Assembly: GCF_000276665.1 (NCBI RefSeq)
Contig: NW_004955417.1
Coordinates: 10,394,183 to 10,458,182, forward strand
From: Chinchilla lanigera
Taxonomy: Eukaryota; Chordata; Mammalia; Rodentia; Chinchillidae
Reading direction: 5' to 3'
DNA length: 64,000 nucleotides
Positions 1 through 15,000 of this stretch are shown here, in pieces. The position numbers and the translations under genes were made by a program. The notes under the pieces are model-generated. The model made no database searches. It was not told the DNA's origin and was given only the letters and a program-made list of their open reading frames with translations. Every line of letters starts with the position of its first letter. Position 1 is the first letter of the stretch.

Positions 1-68
1 TTCAAAGATGGGAATCTGATCGTTGATATCAATAACATTGATTGCTACAGCACAGAGGGTCTTGAAAT
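1..68 (-). CDS. CDH17: CDH17 exon 11 (partial, continues beyond position 1)
   Basis: The acceptor is GGTTTTCAG just above position 68. The exon starts with AT, which completes the Asp codon begun by the last G of exon 10, giving SDKDFKTLC. It then reads INVIDINDQIPIFE, the DxNDN-type calcium linker at the end of EC4. The downstream donor is outside the window. Confidence 0.93.
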
Positions 69-3000
69 CTGAAAACCAAAGTTATATCAGAAATGTTCAC
101 TATAAATCATGCGTTAAAATTAGAAATCTGTAAGGAAAAATTGGCAAGTGAAGTGACAGCCATATCACAACTTCATGCAGTCTCTCTGGGGAGGGGATTC
201 TCTGCTCCCCTCCTGCCCTCACAGTCAGGTCGCCTAAAGGGAGGTATGAGATGAAGAGAGACCGAGGGAAGTTTTCTGGATTCCCCGTTGCCCTACACCT
301 GCCCTGTCCGAGGGAAGGCTGTTCCCTTCTGTGTGAAGCAGCCTCCCTTCTCTGAACCTTACACAGTCATTAAAGTCCACTGCAAAACTGTCCTTCCAGA
401 AAGCCCTCCTGAACAGCCCAAGGGCTGACTTTCCTCATGCAAACACATCTTCCCTCTACAGTGGAGAGGCTGAAGGGCCCCTGCTCCCTCTCTTCTGAGT
501 GATGGAGGTGTGGTACAGTTGGCCTCCTCCAAGGGCAGCTAAAAAGACAGCTCATGGAACCCCGGGGAATGGCACAGGCTTTGCACAGTGGGTCTGACGG
601 TCCAGAGACTTAGAGACACATTGATCTCAGATCCATTTGAGAATGGAGTGCCTGGAAAGGGACCCAGAACAAGAAACAAATGACACAGTCTTTGTTGGGA
701 TCGACATCATTCAAACACAACATGCTGCATTGTGCAATGGTTAAGATTATGGGGTCTGGGATCCCATAGTTTCAATTCTGGCTCTGCCTGTCATCAGAGA
801 TATAAGAAGTTGAAGTATCATGCAATGTCTCAGTATCTTGGTCAGCTTATCCATAAGACATGGAAAGTAACAGAACAGAGACTTTCATCATAATACAAAC
901 TATTCATATTGTCTGTGTCCCAGGCACTATACTAAGTGTATTACCTGCATTTTATCTTCCATTCCCCTTTATTTAAATAAGAGAGCCAAGAGGTAGAGAA
1001 GTTAAGTAACCCGCCCAGGGGAACACAGCTGTCTAATGGTGGGTCCAGGATAGAGATATGTGCATTCCTTTTGCCCTCCCATCTACTCTCTGCTCTTCAA
1101 CTTCCCCTGTGGCCCAGGGACTGACCTTGTTAATGGCGTCAGTGGTAACAGCTGGTTCTGCAGTTGGCAGCCTGGCAGGAGACTAGAGGAAGAGGATGAG
1201 GAAAGTGGCCAGGGTCCCCTTCCTAACTGGCTACTGGCACAGGTCTTGCTATCTCAGGCTTCAGATAGTAAAAGCTGCGCACTCTGCTTCACACCTCCTT
1301 GTTGGTTTCCCTTGACCCTGCCATGACCTTTACACATCCTCATTTGTTTGTTTTTGGAGGTATTGGGGATTGGATTCAGGGCTTTGTGCCAAGCTACATC
1401 TATAGCCTTTTTTTTTTTTGAGGCAAGTTTTTCCTAAGTCACCCAAACTTGGCTCCAACTTGTGATCCCCCTGCCTCTCCTTTTGGTCACCGCTTTTGAG
1501 AGGCCATCCAATTTCCGGCTGGGATCCGGACTAATACAACCAGGTAATCGAACTCTACAGCTTCTGCTCAATGTACCAAACATGAGGCCAGATGTAATCT
1601 AATGATAGTTTCAGTATAAACAAGCAGATATTGACTAAAGTTGTGACTGGTCCCCAGGACATCTGTACATAAGAATGGGGTCCTCCCAGGATGTGACAGT
1701 TAAGTTTGTCAACTTGATTGTCTTGAAAGCTGCCTACGTGATTAGTAAGGCACATTCCCGGTGTGTCTGAGTGGCTTGTGGAGGCATGACCCTCAGGTCT
1801 ATGTCTGCTCCCTCACCCTTTCTTCTCTGGCACTGGTCTGCTCGGCTTCCTGGCCACCATAAAGTAAGCAGCTTCGCCCTACTACACCCTTCTGCCATGA
1901 CATATCTGCCTTTGAGCCTGACTGACTGTGAACTGAAACCCTTGAAACTGTGAGCTAAGTTAAACCTCCCCTCCTATAGGTTGTGGTTGTGTATTATACC
2001 CCAGCAACAGGAAAACTGACTCATACCTAGGGCCCAAACTCACTAGCTCATTACTCTGCAAATACCTTGTTTGGGCCAGGCATGGGCCTCCTACTTAACA
2101 GGCCTTTTCTTAATTTTATGTAAAACTATGTTAATTATAGTCTGCTCTCTAATTTTCTGTAGTAGAAAACTGAATGCTTAATCCATCAACACACATATTT
2201 ATATATGTGTACAAGTAGTATGTGAGTACAGTATGTTTTCTATACTCACACACATGAACAACTTATAATCTGATTCTCACATTACATGCTTATAACTTCA
2301 AACTCCTTCACATCCCAGTGTTTTTGCACATGGAATTTCCATTCTTCCACAAGACCTACATAATTTTACAACTCATCATATTCACCCTGCAAAACTCAGC
2401 ACAGTGAGACTTCTTCCAGAAAGTCTTACCTGCTCTATCCCTCCACCTCCCTCATTTCTTTCATGGGCTACCTTGGACCTATTCCTTGCAATTTACTAAT
2501 TCATATGTCTATCTTCTCTACCACAGCAAGCACTCCTTGAGGACTGACTCTGGGTCTTATTCATCTGTGTACCTCTAATGCCTTGCTGGGGATGTCAAAC
2601 AAGGTAAATGTTCTGTAACTGCTGAAAGAATGGCCAGCTAATAGTGTGAAACTCAGTTCATCATGGACAGACATGATCTATTATACCCTCCACTGCTGTA
2701 CCTCACTATAATGTTAAACAAACATTACACCCTCAATATTTGCCAGATTAGAGAATTTCGACATTCTGCACTGGCAGTTTGCTAAAATCTAATTCCCCCG
2801 ATATATTAACATCCACAGAAGGGAGAGAAGTGTGATGCAAAGTGTGGAAAGATGCTTTCTCCCCCACCCCATGCCTGTGTAACCTGTGCTCCCCAGCATA
2901 GCAATTACTGACTTGTTTAGTAATCTAAGTTAACTCAAAGAAAGATGCTTAACCTCCTAGGCATCTACGTGCCCCCAAATGAGCCTCTCTCTGAATAAAT

Positions 3001-6000
3001 TTATTTTTATGTGTCTGTGCACATTTGTCTAAGATTACATGCATGTGTTTCAGAATGCACAGTTTTCATCAGATTCCCAAAGGGTCTTGTGACCCAACAC
3101 AGATTAAGAACCAACTGTTTTAGAAGTGGGCAAGAAGTAGGGGAGAATGTTTCCCAATGTTGTCAAAAGGCCAGCTAATCTGACGGAAGGCGTCAGACCT
3201 TCCCCCAAGGTACATTTCTCCCCGACTTCCATAGGGAAGGCTGTTTGAGCCTGAAAGCAAGAGTTGGGAAATGCAATTAATTTTCCTGTCTGTGACCACA
3301 GTGACTACCAGAACATGCCGAGCAGACTTGTGACAACTAGGATATTAATCAAGGATGCCCCAGTGCTGTGCTGTGAAATTCAACAGTGGATTTGCACCAA
3401 GGCTTCCTTTGCATGGGCTGCCCCGAGCCAGCTACTGCACAGGGTGGTGATGCTAAGGTGGACACATTCTTGGAGGTAATGTATTCCCAGACAGCCACAG
3501 TGAGCTTTCCTTAGACTGCCTGACGATCTAGGGCACTCCTTCCTCCCTCTCTCCCTCCCTTAGGATCAGGCTTCTACTGCTGTGTCCATCCCCCCTCCTC
3601 CCAAGGCATCCCCTGGAGATGTACATTTAATCTCCTCCTGGCATCTGCTTCTTGGAAGACCCAGAAAAACTCAACAATGTTGTCTGAGTTACTACTCTAG
3701 ACAGCATGTATTTCACAAAGGAAGCAAAGATGGCAGAGTCTGAATGTATCCAGGCCTGAGGAACCCAGTGCATCATAATTAGAAAACAAACAATGATTTG
3801 TAACCATGACTACATGTGTGATACCAACCTTTGTCAGACACCTCCACTGTTAAGTTGTACTGAGGAGCATCTTGCTTCTTCAAGGACTGTCTAGCTAACT
3901 GGATCTTTCCCTCATATTCTTCAACCAGAAAGAGTCCATCCACGGGAATTTTGGGGGTTTGCTCCACAATTTTATACTGTAAGATACTGTTGATGGTGTT
4001 TACTTCATCCAGGTCATGGGCAGTAAAGACCCCGATACTGCTCCCTATGGAGAAGAAAAGAAGAAAATCCATTTCTACAGACCCCATGTCATCTATTTTT
4101 AATTGGATTCACTCAGTAAGCAGGTTCCCAAAAAGCACTAAGTAATCTTACATGCAAACAATGGCTTTTACATTTATTTTTCACTCCATGGTGTGATTTG
4201 TTAATTACTACTGTGCATTCATTATCCAGGGCTATCAAATAGTGTCCTGGACTGGTGGTTAAAACAACAGAAATTTATTTTCACATCATTCTGGAAGCTG
4301 GGAGCTGACAAGGCTGTTTCCTCTGAGGCCTTTTTCCCTTGCTTGTGTATGTTCTTCTCCCTATGACTTCGTATCATGTTCTCTGTGTCCAAATTTCCTC
4401 TTCGGAGGACACCAGTCATGTTGGATTTAGGGCCCACTGTAAGGACCTCATTTTACCTTAATTCCTTCTTTAAAGACCCAAACTCCAAACATAGCCACGC
4501 TTTGAGGTACTTGGGGTTAGAACTCCACTGCCTGAAGGGGTGGCACAATTCACCACACACAGAGGGTTTGGACTTCAAAACATAGAGAGGGATATAATAT
4601 GGGCCAGAGCGCCCTGCAAAAGTTCTCGTCCACCTAAAACCTCAGTATGGAACTTTATTTGGAAAGAGGTTCATTGTACATGTAACTAGTTAAGGTTATG
4701 GTAATGAAATCACCCTGGTTTAGGGGAGCCCTTGGATCCTTATAAGAGTGGGGACCCTGACACACACAGAAGCAGAGACGATGTGGAAGAGGCCAGATAC
4801 TGGAATTGTGCTTCTGCCAGCAGCCAACAGAATCAGAAGAGGCAATGGATTCTCCTCCGGAGGCTCTGGTCCCTGAATTTCAGACTCTCAGCCTCCAGAA
4901 CAGAGAGAGACTAACTTGTCGTTGTTGTTTTAAGGAACCGTGTCTGTGGTAATTCCTTACGGCACCCTTAGGACACAAGTACACATGGCAAAGAGTATAA
5001 TCCAATAAGGGGAAGCCAACCCTGGTTTGCCTCTAACCAACTTTATGGAACAATGGCAGAGACTGACCCCACCCCAAAGATAACACAGGGCAAAGAACAG
5101 GCATGGCCCCTCCACCCCCTGCCCTTGCACTGCAGCTCACAGCTCTAGGAACTATATTCCTGTGAATGTTTCAGTCCCAGGCAGCTCCAGAAGTCAGGGG
5201 TGACTCTGTGCTCTGTTAGCTCTGAGTGAGTTCTGGTAGGTGTTAAACTACCTGTTCCTTGAAATGGGAATTTGTGGATTTCCTTACATACAGCAACACT
5301 CCCACCAGAGCTAAGACTTGAATTCATCTCATTGTGGACTTAGGTACATGCCTCTGCCAGATGAGTTTGCCTCCACTGGCTTAGGTGGACTCTTAGTGGG
5401 TTTTGGCTTGGGGGAGTGGGGAAGGGAAGTCCCTGTATTATGCCTACAGTGGAGCTGGACTCATACTGGTGTGTCTCGTGGACTGGGTTCAGGGGCATCA
5501 GGAGCAACACAACAGAAAGAATATGTGTCTAGTGTGTCGCTGCTCATTTCTAAATCCATTACAACTTGGTTACCATTGTGACATGCATCTGTCCTTGTCA
5601 GAGAAGTGCAAATGGTGGGATGAAGAGTGCTCTGCTGAAATCTGTGATCCTTTGGTGTCTGAGTAGCCCTGCTTTGGATGCTTTCCCTTAGCAAGTGGAC
5701 ATAACAACTGAGGGCACCTTCCTCTCCCTCCACAGGAAGCTTCCAGCCATTGGAGGCACTATGAGGATGGCTGGCATCAGGGGACATCTCCCGGTGGGAA
5801 CAAGAGGAATCTGCGCATGAACCCCAAGTGAAGGAAGGACCATATCTCTGACTGCCTGAGGCAGGAACGAGTGACAGCCCAAGCTGATTCAGGAGCCTGT
5901 GCAGCATTTTTGGGGGGCATCCAGGAATATTTTAGGGAGGTGAGGATGCCATGAAAGCCAAATTTCCAGAAAGTGAGATTTAAAAATTAATATTGGTATT

Positions 6001-9000
6001 GCTAAGACTTGGAAGAAGTCCCACAAGCCACTGGATGGTGAAAGACTAAATAAGAAAGTGTAAAGAAAAGAGAAGTGAGTTAGTATCTTATTTCCAGCAT
6101 TTTCACCTCAGCATGACTTGACATCTAAACAGTGAACCTCCAAAGTGCAGGGGATTTGTCCTGTCCCTCTTTTAAGCCACACATACAGAATATATTTCAT
6201 TGCTTTATAAGAATTTTCAGTCGATTAAAGACTTTGTGAAGTATTTAACAATAAATTCTCACTTTTAAAAAGAAGCAAGAAGCATGCTGAGCCCCTGAAC
6301 TATTTATTGTATCAACAATGACTTCTTTATCAGTCTCAGAAAATGAGTGCTATCTTCTTCCCAAAGAGATGGGCAGCCTCCAAAATGGCTCCCAATACTC
6401 CTCGTTTGCCAAGAGTTGTAACTCTTCATGAAATCCTTCTCTGAGCAGGTGCTGAGCCTTATGACTTCATCCTGATGAATAGAATATGGGCTAACATTTC
6501 CAAGATTAGGTTATACAGAGACTATAACTCACTTGTTGTTCATATTCCCTCCCTCTCCCTCTTCTTCTCTGGGTCTGTATGTGTGTGTTTCTGAATCAGA
6601 GGCATATAGCTGCAAGGTATCCAGATTCTTGACTCACAAAGCTATAATTAATGTTTGTTATTTTAAGCTACTAAGTTTGGGAGCAATTTCTTATATACAG
6701 ATAACAAACATTATATTCTTGGTCCAATGCAATAGACTTGAGGTATTGTCTAGAAAGGTTTTCAAAGCTTTCACATCTTCATTCAGCATCAAACCATCCC
6801 TGATTTCCATAAAGGATGATGTCACAAGTGTTTGTTGGCTGTTGTTATGCATCACATTATTACACAGTTGTCACCATGACAAAGTCTTCCTTTCAATTTA
6901 CCAAATCCTCCAAACCTACCATTTAACTCTTCTTGTTGAAGCGAAAAATTGGAATAAATGAAACAGAAAAATGAGAAAAATGCACTAACAATAAGTAACC
7001 TCTGTAGGACACCTGACAACACAAAGGAAAAGAATGGTCATAGAGCAAGAAAGTCACTCCCAGCACACCCTCTAGGCCACCAGGAAAGTAGCTACCTTGT
7101 CAAAGGTGTGTAGCAAGAAGAGGAAAGAGGTCAAAAGAATGATGCGAATGTGCATAAGGAATATAAGAATCTCACCACAAGGGAGCAAAGCCCTAGAGAT
7201 GATAGTCCCAAGACGCTGCTATGCTTGTAAGCCTCAGAAACTTACATGGCAAATAGACCAAAACACTTTAAGAAATCCAGCCAGCTTAGTCAATGGGATC
7301 AAGTACGAGAGGGAAACAAGCAAGAGTTTCCCCAAATCCAAGAAAGCCATAAGATTCCCAGAAATCAGTATGTCCTTATAGTAGCTATACAAAAGCTGTA
7401 CAAGTATATACAAACACTATATAGTAGCTATACAAGTTCTAATATAAAACTTGAGGTTATAATGAGATATAATTTTTTAAAAAGTAAAAAAAAAAGATAA
7501 AAATAGATGGACTTAACTTTATCCACAAGCCTCTTGCATTATTATCAGTTTCCTAGAGACTAGGCAGTCTCAAAGGTCAAATCCAACTCTTATCAGTACT
7601 GTGAGTTAGTGTTTATTTAGTAAATTTTATCTCTTTGAAGTTAGTTTAAGTAGAGGTCAAATAAGATGATTTATGGGAAAACTCTGCCAATGAAATGCCT
7701 CAATGTATCTATGCAGGAGAATGGTGGGGTGGTTATGGTACTAGCAATAATGATAAGGGTATAGTGGTGTTAATAATAGAAGTTATAACAACTAGTGGTG
7801 ATAGTAGTTATAAAAGCTCCAATTTAAGAATGCTACCCAGATACAGTTTAAACCAAAGATGTTCTACCTACATGCTCTCATGATATGTTCAATCTCTGTG
7901 CTGTCCCAGACGTGGACAACTGGCCACGATTAGGTTTCCCTGTCCACCTTCTGCCCAACAGACAGTGGAAAGGAGTCACAGAGTTGACACAGGGAGGACA
8001 GCTACACAGAATTCAACAGCTCTCATTTCTTACCCAAGGCTTCATTCTCCTGGATCTCAAATACAGTCACTGCAGATGGACAGGACGGTGGGTTGTCATT
8101 AATGTCTTTAACTTTCACGTGAATTTGCAGCGGGTGTGAAAGTGGTTTTCCATACTCGTCCTTTGCAACTGCATAAAAAACGTGCTACAACAGGAAGGTC
8201 AAAGTTGAGACAAGACTCCTTCATTGTCCCCCTTAAAAGGTAGAGAAAATTGCTGTTTCATTTCTAGGTTATCCTCTGCCCCACTTTATTCTCAGTTTAC
8301 TTAGAACTGGGAGATGAAAAACAGTGGCTCAGAGTGGTGGCCATATGATCAAATTGTCATGTCTTTGAGATCCAATAATATAGTGGAGTCTGGAACACAG
8401 ATTTTTTCTTAAGTAAAATTGATTTCGCTCTCAACTGTAAGAGGATATAGACCTCTATCTTGCTGCCTGTCAAACTCTTCTGTTTTACTTACCGAATCCT
8501 TTTCTTCTCGGTCCAGGGGCTGAGTCACATAAATATGTCCTTCCTGGTCAATTGAAAAGGGGAATTTTGGAAGCTTCTCCTTTTCAACTAAGGAATACTG
8601 TGCACCCGGTTCATTCCACTGCACCTGCAGGGCCAAAAACGAACAATGAGGAAAGACAAAGGGATATGAGAGACCTGGTTCTCAGTTGGCAATGCCTTTG
8701 GACGTCAGTGTATTCTTATAACAATTGAGCTACATTTTTCACTTGCAACCTAAGATAAGACATTAAAAAAACTCTGCTGCACAAAAAGCAAACCAAGGGA
8801 TTTTTCTTCTCTAAAGCAATTATTTATGTTTTTGTTGTTGTCTTGGTACCAGGAGTCCAACTTACAACCTCACGCTTGCTAGGCAGGCACTGTGCCGCTA
8901 AGCTATATCCCCAGCAAGCAATTCTTTATGAACCACCCCCTAAAGACTCTGTGGGCTATTTTCTTTCACAAGGATGATGGTGAAAGCTTCATATTCATGA

Positions 9001-12000
9001 AACATCAAGTTCAGAAACAAAGTGTACTTGGTCACTAGCGTTATCTGAGGACTAAGCCATGATGTATGAGAAGCTTCCAAAACTGACCACTGCAGATGAG
9101 TAAGAATGGTATGAGACATGTTAAACTCTTCTCCATGTGATTAAAGATAAATGCTACATAAATAGGACACAGTCCTCCCTAAATATTTATTCTTACAGTC
9201 TTCAGGGAGTAGAGTAACTGTAAACTCCTACAGTTGTTTTTAAATTGACCTAATTTTTAAAAATGAAAACAAACCCTTAGTAAGAGCAGTTAACTTTTTG
9301 GACAGACCCTGGCTTCTCTGATATTCTAACCTATTAATAGTGTATATTTTACATTATTAATAATGATACTCATGGAAGAATTACTAAATGTCATACACAA
9401 TTCTAAATACTTTTATGAATGATCTCATTTAACTTTCAAATAGCCCTATGAAATGGAAGCTACTGACAGCTCAATTTTATAGATGAGGAAACTGGAGCAC
9501 AAAAACTTAAATTCTTGTCCAAGATCCTAGTGCTAGTTGAAATTTCCACATGAAACCATTCTCTTAGGCTAGGTGGAAATTTTGTCCCTTGCCAGTTATG
9601 TAAGCACCACCCAAAGTCAATACTTAAGATTATGTTCCCGATTTGAAAGTAAGCTCAGCCTATGTCCTACAATTCAGCCTACATTCTAATTCTCTGAGCT
9701 GCGCTACATCACTCTTGTCCATGGGTTTCAGAACACCTAAAGCACTTTCTCCAGGCCTCAAAACTGGGCGTAGGTCCCTGGGATTTCCTTTCTTTGGCAG
9801 CCCCAAGAACTAAGCATATGAGTTCTAACACTTATGAATGTCTATAAGGATAATCTGAATAGTGAACAGAAAGGCTTCCATCCAGGATCTAAATTTGAAA
9901 GCCTCATGGTAATGTGTACTGGCATACTTGCTTAGTTGCCAAAACAAAATCCCTCTTTATTTTCCTTTTTCTTGCCAAAATGTGATATTCATTAATTCAA
10001 CATTCATTAAATGAAAGTCTCCTTAGGTCAGACAATAGATATAATAGGATGGGCCACTCAAGGCCTGTTAGCAACAATAGCATCATTTTTAAAAACATCT
10101 TAGGGAACTACAAATTGAGTCCTTTTTTGTTTTTGTTTTTGTTTTTCTCCGGTACCGGGAACCGAACTCACGACCTTGCGCTTGCCAGGCAGGCGCTTTT
10201 GCCGCTGAGCTAAATCCCCAGCCCCAACTGAGTCCTTTTTAAAATTAACAACTTTTATTCACTTTCACAGACACTATGCCAATGACTCTTCACAATAACT
10301 CTGAGAAGTCTTATAATCTCCATTTTACTAATGAGAAATTGAGGCTCAGAACAGTTACACTGTTTATTATCAGTCATTAAAGTAATGGGAACTTGGTTTC
10401 ATTTGTCTGCTTCCAAACCTAGGTTCTCGCACTACTCCACAGTGTTACAAGAAACCCCTGAGTTTCCAGAAAAGATCAGATGTCGATAGGATCCAGGCTG
10501 GACTTCTAGAAGCTAAGGTAGGAGGGCTCCTGGTGAGAGTACCCTCTGTGGAGGGGAAGAAAGGCCATTTGGATGAAAAGGAGAGGTGCATACAGAAGAT
10601 GGGGTAGTGCACTCTTCAAGGGGAAAGATTGCCCGCTATGACTCTTACCCTCGGCCAGACCTCTCTGTCTACCTCAGAGCTTCTGCTAGCATGAGTCTAT
10701 TGGGTCCAGACCTTCCCCCACAAGATTAGGTAGCACCTTCTAAAGAATATTTGCATTGCTAAATTCAAACCATGTATACGATGTAGGTAACCTAGATAAC
10801 TCACTAAAGCAGCCATGACCCCACCACCAACAGTGGACTACAAACATCCCTGCTGTCTACTTTTAAGGTGAGCATGGGAGAAATTCTCTCTGCAAGTTCA
10901 AATATGTATCTGAATCCAAGTTTTCTTTGCACAAGGATGAACTCCAGAGACTTGGGGCCAGAGATTGCTTCATTTGCTTTATAATTATGTGACACAATAC
11001 AAACGTGTTTGTGAAGAACATGAGGGTAGGTGTCTACAAAGTGAGGCTACTTATCTTGTAGGTTCTAGGGGCTACTTGGGTACTACCTGGGTAATTTTCA
11101 CGGGGTGAGGATCAGTTGAGTTTTCTATAATCTCCACAGTGTCTGGGGCTTTCCAAATATTCTCCTTCACGGTAATATCCACAGACACAGTATCACTGAA
11201 GGAATTCTCACTCTCGCCTCCCATGTCCTTCACTGAGACCACCAGATTGTAGGAAGGATTCTTCACAGGATCCAGTTCCTGCGCCCCTATGGGAAACAAG
11301 AGGAAATGCAATGTCTCCGGAAGGGACAGACCTGTCTCTTTCTCTGGCCCAGTTTCATGTGAATCCCTTAACTTACCTTGTTGGGTAAGGGATATTTCTC
11401 CTGTTTTGTTGTTGATCTGAAAGTACATAACATTGTCGATCTTGGGGAGCTGGATGACAATTTGATAAAAAAGCTGGCCGTTAGGAGTGGCTGGGTCATC
11501 CAGGTCTGTAGCATTGACATACATAAATGGCTTTCCTGTTTAACAAAACATAACCAGAAAACAAAACAAAAAAGACAGTTGAAAACCAGACCTACTGTAA
11601 CCACTTTTGCCTTCTAAGAAGCAGAGATCCAATGGGGGAAGATGCTATGGATTCATATCATAAAAAATGAATCTTAATTCTTCTCCCCTCCCCTAGAATA
11701 CAGTTTCTCAAAGTATGGTCAAAAGACCTCTCGGAGTCTTGGAGTCTATTTCAAGGTGTCTATAAAGTTAAAGAGCATGTATATGTAGACGATTCCTTCA
11801 AAGCACAAGGTAACTTAGTGAAGTTTCGTATTAAGGAATAAGAAATATGTTATTGAGCGAGTTTCTGATTCTGCATTGCAATGAATCTTTAAGATTTTCA
11901 AGTTTTGGTATCATATCAAAAAAATCCACAATCTGAATATACTTTTAAAATGTTCCTCTCCTTTCCAACTACATGCCTGTATGAGACTAATTTTTATCCA

Positions 12001-15000
12001 GGTACTGCTTCAACGAAAATAGCATATAGCAGTGGAATAAATGTAGAAACAGAAATAACACAATTGTTTTCCCTTTATCCAGATATTGATTTTTTTGTTG
12101 GAGGGTTACCAGGAATTGAACTCAGAACCTCACGTTTGCCAGGCGCTGCACCACTAAGCTAAATCCCTGGCCAGACATTAAATTTGCAAAGATTAAAATG
12201 ATGGTGCTCTTCTCAGCACTGTTACTTTTACTAAATTGCTTTTGTCTTAAAAATATAGTTTTCATTATAATATTTCTTTGTTTTTTACATGATTTAATAA
12301 GTTTTTTAAAATGTCTAGCAGTGTAAATAGTATTAGATATAACCCGTGATGAACTGGAGTCAGGTAGTGAGAATCAGTTTTGAATTTTAAGAAATTTTGT
12401 GAGTAAATTATTTATATCATTGGCAGCTTGAAATAAGCATGATGAGAGTTTTTATATGATGGAAATTCACAAATCAGGGCTCTGCACCCCCTCAAAAAAA
12501 AAATTGTTAAACCTTGACCATAATATCACTGGCTATAACCCATGTGACTAAAATTTCACTGAAGCACTCAAAAAAAACTTTAAGAGTCATAAGGCCAATA
12601 AGTTTGAAAGCCACTTCTCTAGAAGATTCTATTGGTGAAGAGAAAGAAATATGGCCTGCAGAATTTTCACACAGCAGAGTCTATGAGTGAGAGTCTTTGG
12701 TATGCAATCACAGGGACAAGGATGGGGACAGTGGAATTGTTCCACATAATAAAGTGGAAGGAATATTGCTCCCTGAATTATTAGTTGTGGGCACTGAAGA
12801 ATAGGAAAAGATTGAGTATCATAAAGGAATATCTGATGGTGAGTTGATGACAATAGGTAAGAGTCTTTCTGAGAATCTGGAAGTCTAATTTTTATTTTTG
12901 TCCTGTGCAGTTATGATGTGATGCTCATCAGAGGTGCCTGCCATGCACACGTAGGCCTTGATGAAGGGCTTTTGTGGAAACAAAGGTTAGAAAGTCAGTG
13001 CAGCATAGAGAAAGGACAAGCCACGGCTGAGAGGTAAACATAAGAGAAGAAAACAAACAGGAGCTAGCAGTGACTATGCTAATGTAGGTTCCTGCCTGGA
13101 CTGGGAGAGCGGCCTTGACTTTCCAGATGGTTCTAGAGTGTTCTAGAGCTCTAGGGTTTTTGAAGTTAACCACAGAACAGTGGTCCCCACACACACACTT
13201 GACAATGTCTGAAGACATTTTTATTGTCATAACTCAGGTTAGGGGTATCACTGGCATCTAGTAAATAGAGGTCAGAGATGCTGTTAAATATCCTACAATG
13301 CACAGGACAGGCCTTGACAAAAACACAATTATCAGGTCCAAGACATCAGCAGTACCAAAAATGAGAAACCCTGGTCTACAGCACTAGAGATAATAAGGCA
13401 GCTCTCTGAACTTCACTGTGAAATTTAAGGTAGTAAATGTTTCATAAGTGATCGCCTCAGCTGTTAGCCACACAAATCTGGCCCCTCCTCCCGAGACCCT
13501 CCCAGTCTCCATGAACCTCTCCAGGCCCCGCTCTCACCTGGGCGAGAGTTCTGCCTCACTGAGCCTTCATACTTCTCCTGAGAGAACATGGGACGATTGT
13601 CGTTGATGTCCTTCACTTCTATGGTGATAGGGACTGGACCCTCCACTGTCACTCCTTGAGCATCCAGGGCTGCAATCTGATGTTGAGGGAAAACAAACCA
13701 CCTTGGCGAGACTGGACTTCATACCACACACCCAGAAGTCACTTGAAGGAAATTAGAGTTCAAAGAACCAACAGCTTAATGGCTGTAGCAGAGGAACGCA
13801 CAAGAGACTACAGTGCAAACTGCTAAAGCAGGGGTCCAATCATTCAGCCTGGCTCGTCATGACAGAGCTTTTCCACAGCGCTGGACACTGAACGTGCTTC
13901 TGTTTTAAATGGCTGAGCACTTTGACCCTTGAGGTTATGGAAGGGCCATGTACATCACAGAACCGTGATGGTGATCAGCGTGCAGAAGGTGCTGAGCAGG
14001 AAGCTGTGGGCTTGCTGTTCTTTAGCATTAGCTCTGCCATTCTTAGGTATTTGGACACCAACCATGAAATTACAGGGTCTTGTAGTCAGCCTCTGGCCTT
14101 TGGTTCCTTCTGCTTCTTCCAAGGCCCGGAGGAGCTCCACCCTAGCCCTGACACTGACTTCAGTAAGGGTCTAGAGCTCACTTAACAGCCACAGGCAGAC
14201 AGCAGTAAAGCATCAGCGAGCACTGGCTTGGATTTGGTTCTGGTGCCTGAACAGGGCCTTATTTGAATGAGTAAGACCATCTGAGGGTCTTAGGAATCTA
14301 AACTGGGTTACTCTGGTTTAAAAAAAAAGAAACCCCAAGGAAGAGGGCACTTTGCCTTATGCTTCTCTGTAGTAGGTAAAAAAAAATATTCACATGAGGT
14401 TTGCAAAGTTATCGTTAGGAGAGCTGAAATGGGGTACAGGGAATCAAGGTACCAATGGGGTTTGTAGGACCCCGGGTGCTGTAGAGGTTGGAGTCCAATC
14501 CCTTTGTCGGTCTCAACTCACCTGGAGATTGTGAGTAGCTCTTGTTTCCCTGTCCAGGGCTCTGATGTAATACAGGAGTCCATTAGGTTCCATCTTAATT
14601 ATGTCATCTGTCTCCCCATCTAGTTCAAAAGCCACAGCAGGAGGATTGAGCTTAAACTGGAAAAGAAATGAGAATATTTTTTAAAGACTTGGTCATAAAG
14701 AAAGACAATGCTGTGGATTTTGTAGAAAGTCACCAATATCAGGATTTGTTTCCACTTGTAAAATCACTAAATAAGAAATCTCAAGTCTTTTAAAGTGGTA
14801 CATTCTAAAAGTTTGCTTGTGCCTTATTTTTATAACATTCAAAATACATTTTCCTCATGAAACAATGTATAATCTAATTTAGTACACTGACAAAAGCCAG
14901 GAATGCTTTCCATGGTAGCTGGGGTTAATGGAGAGTTTCCTGGAATGTCTGAAAGGTACAACATTACTAGCACCTAAGAAACATTAAAAAGGGTAGTTTT

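Larger units (their letters stand above)
69..3828 (-). other. CDH17 intron 10
   Basis: 3.76 kb intron. It holds MIR-like relics (725-1060), a degenerate B1-dID on the minus strand (about 1345-1500) and a MaLR-type LTR (about 1730-2030). The remaining sequence, 2040-3780, shows no exon or repeat that I recognise. Confidence 0.85.
4045..8033 (-). other. CDH17 intron 9
   Basis: 4.0 kb. It contains LTR-like relics at about 4230-4570, 4600-4990 and 6360-6740. The parts at 5000-6350 and 6750-8030 show no recognisable gene; several short open frames there have no codon pattern or homology I know. Confidence 0.85.
8625..11086 (-). other. CDH17 intron 7
   Basis: 2.46 kb, with two ID SINEs (8829 and 10128) and MIR relics (9395-9545, 10255-10440). 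No other feature was seen. Confidence 0.85.

Noticed and set aside
5461..5907. 148-codon minus-strand frame in intron 9
   Set aside because: No cadherin-like sequence or domain, and no phase-compatible splice pattern.
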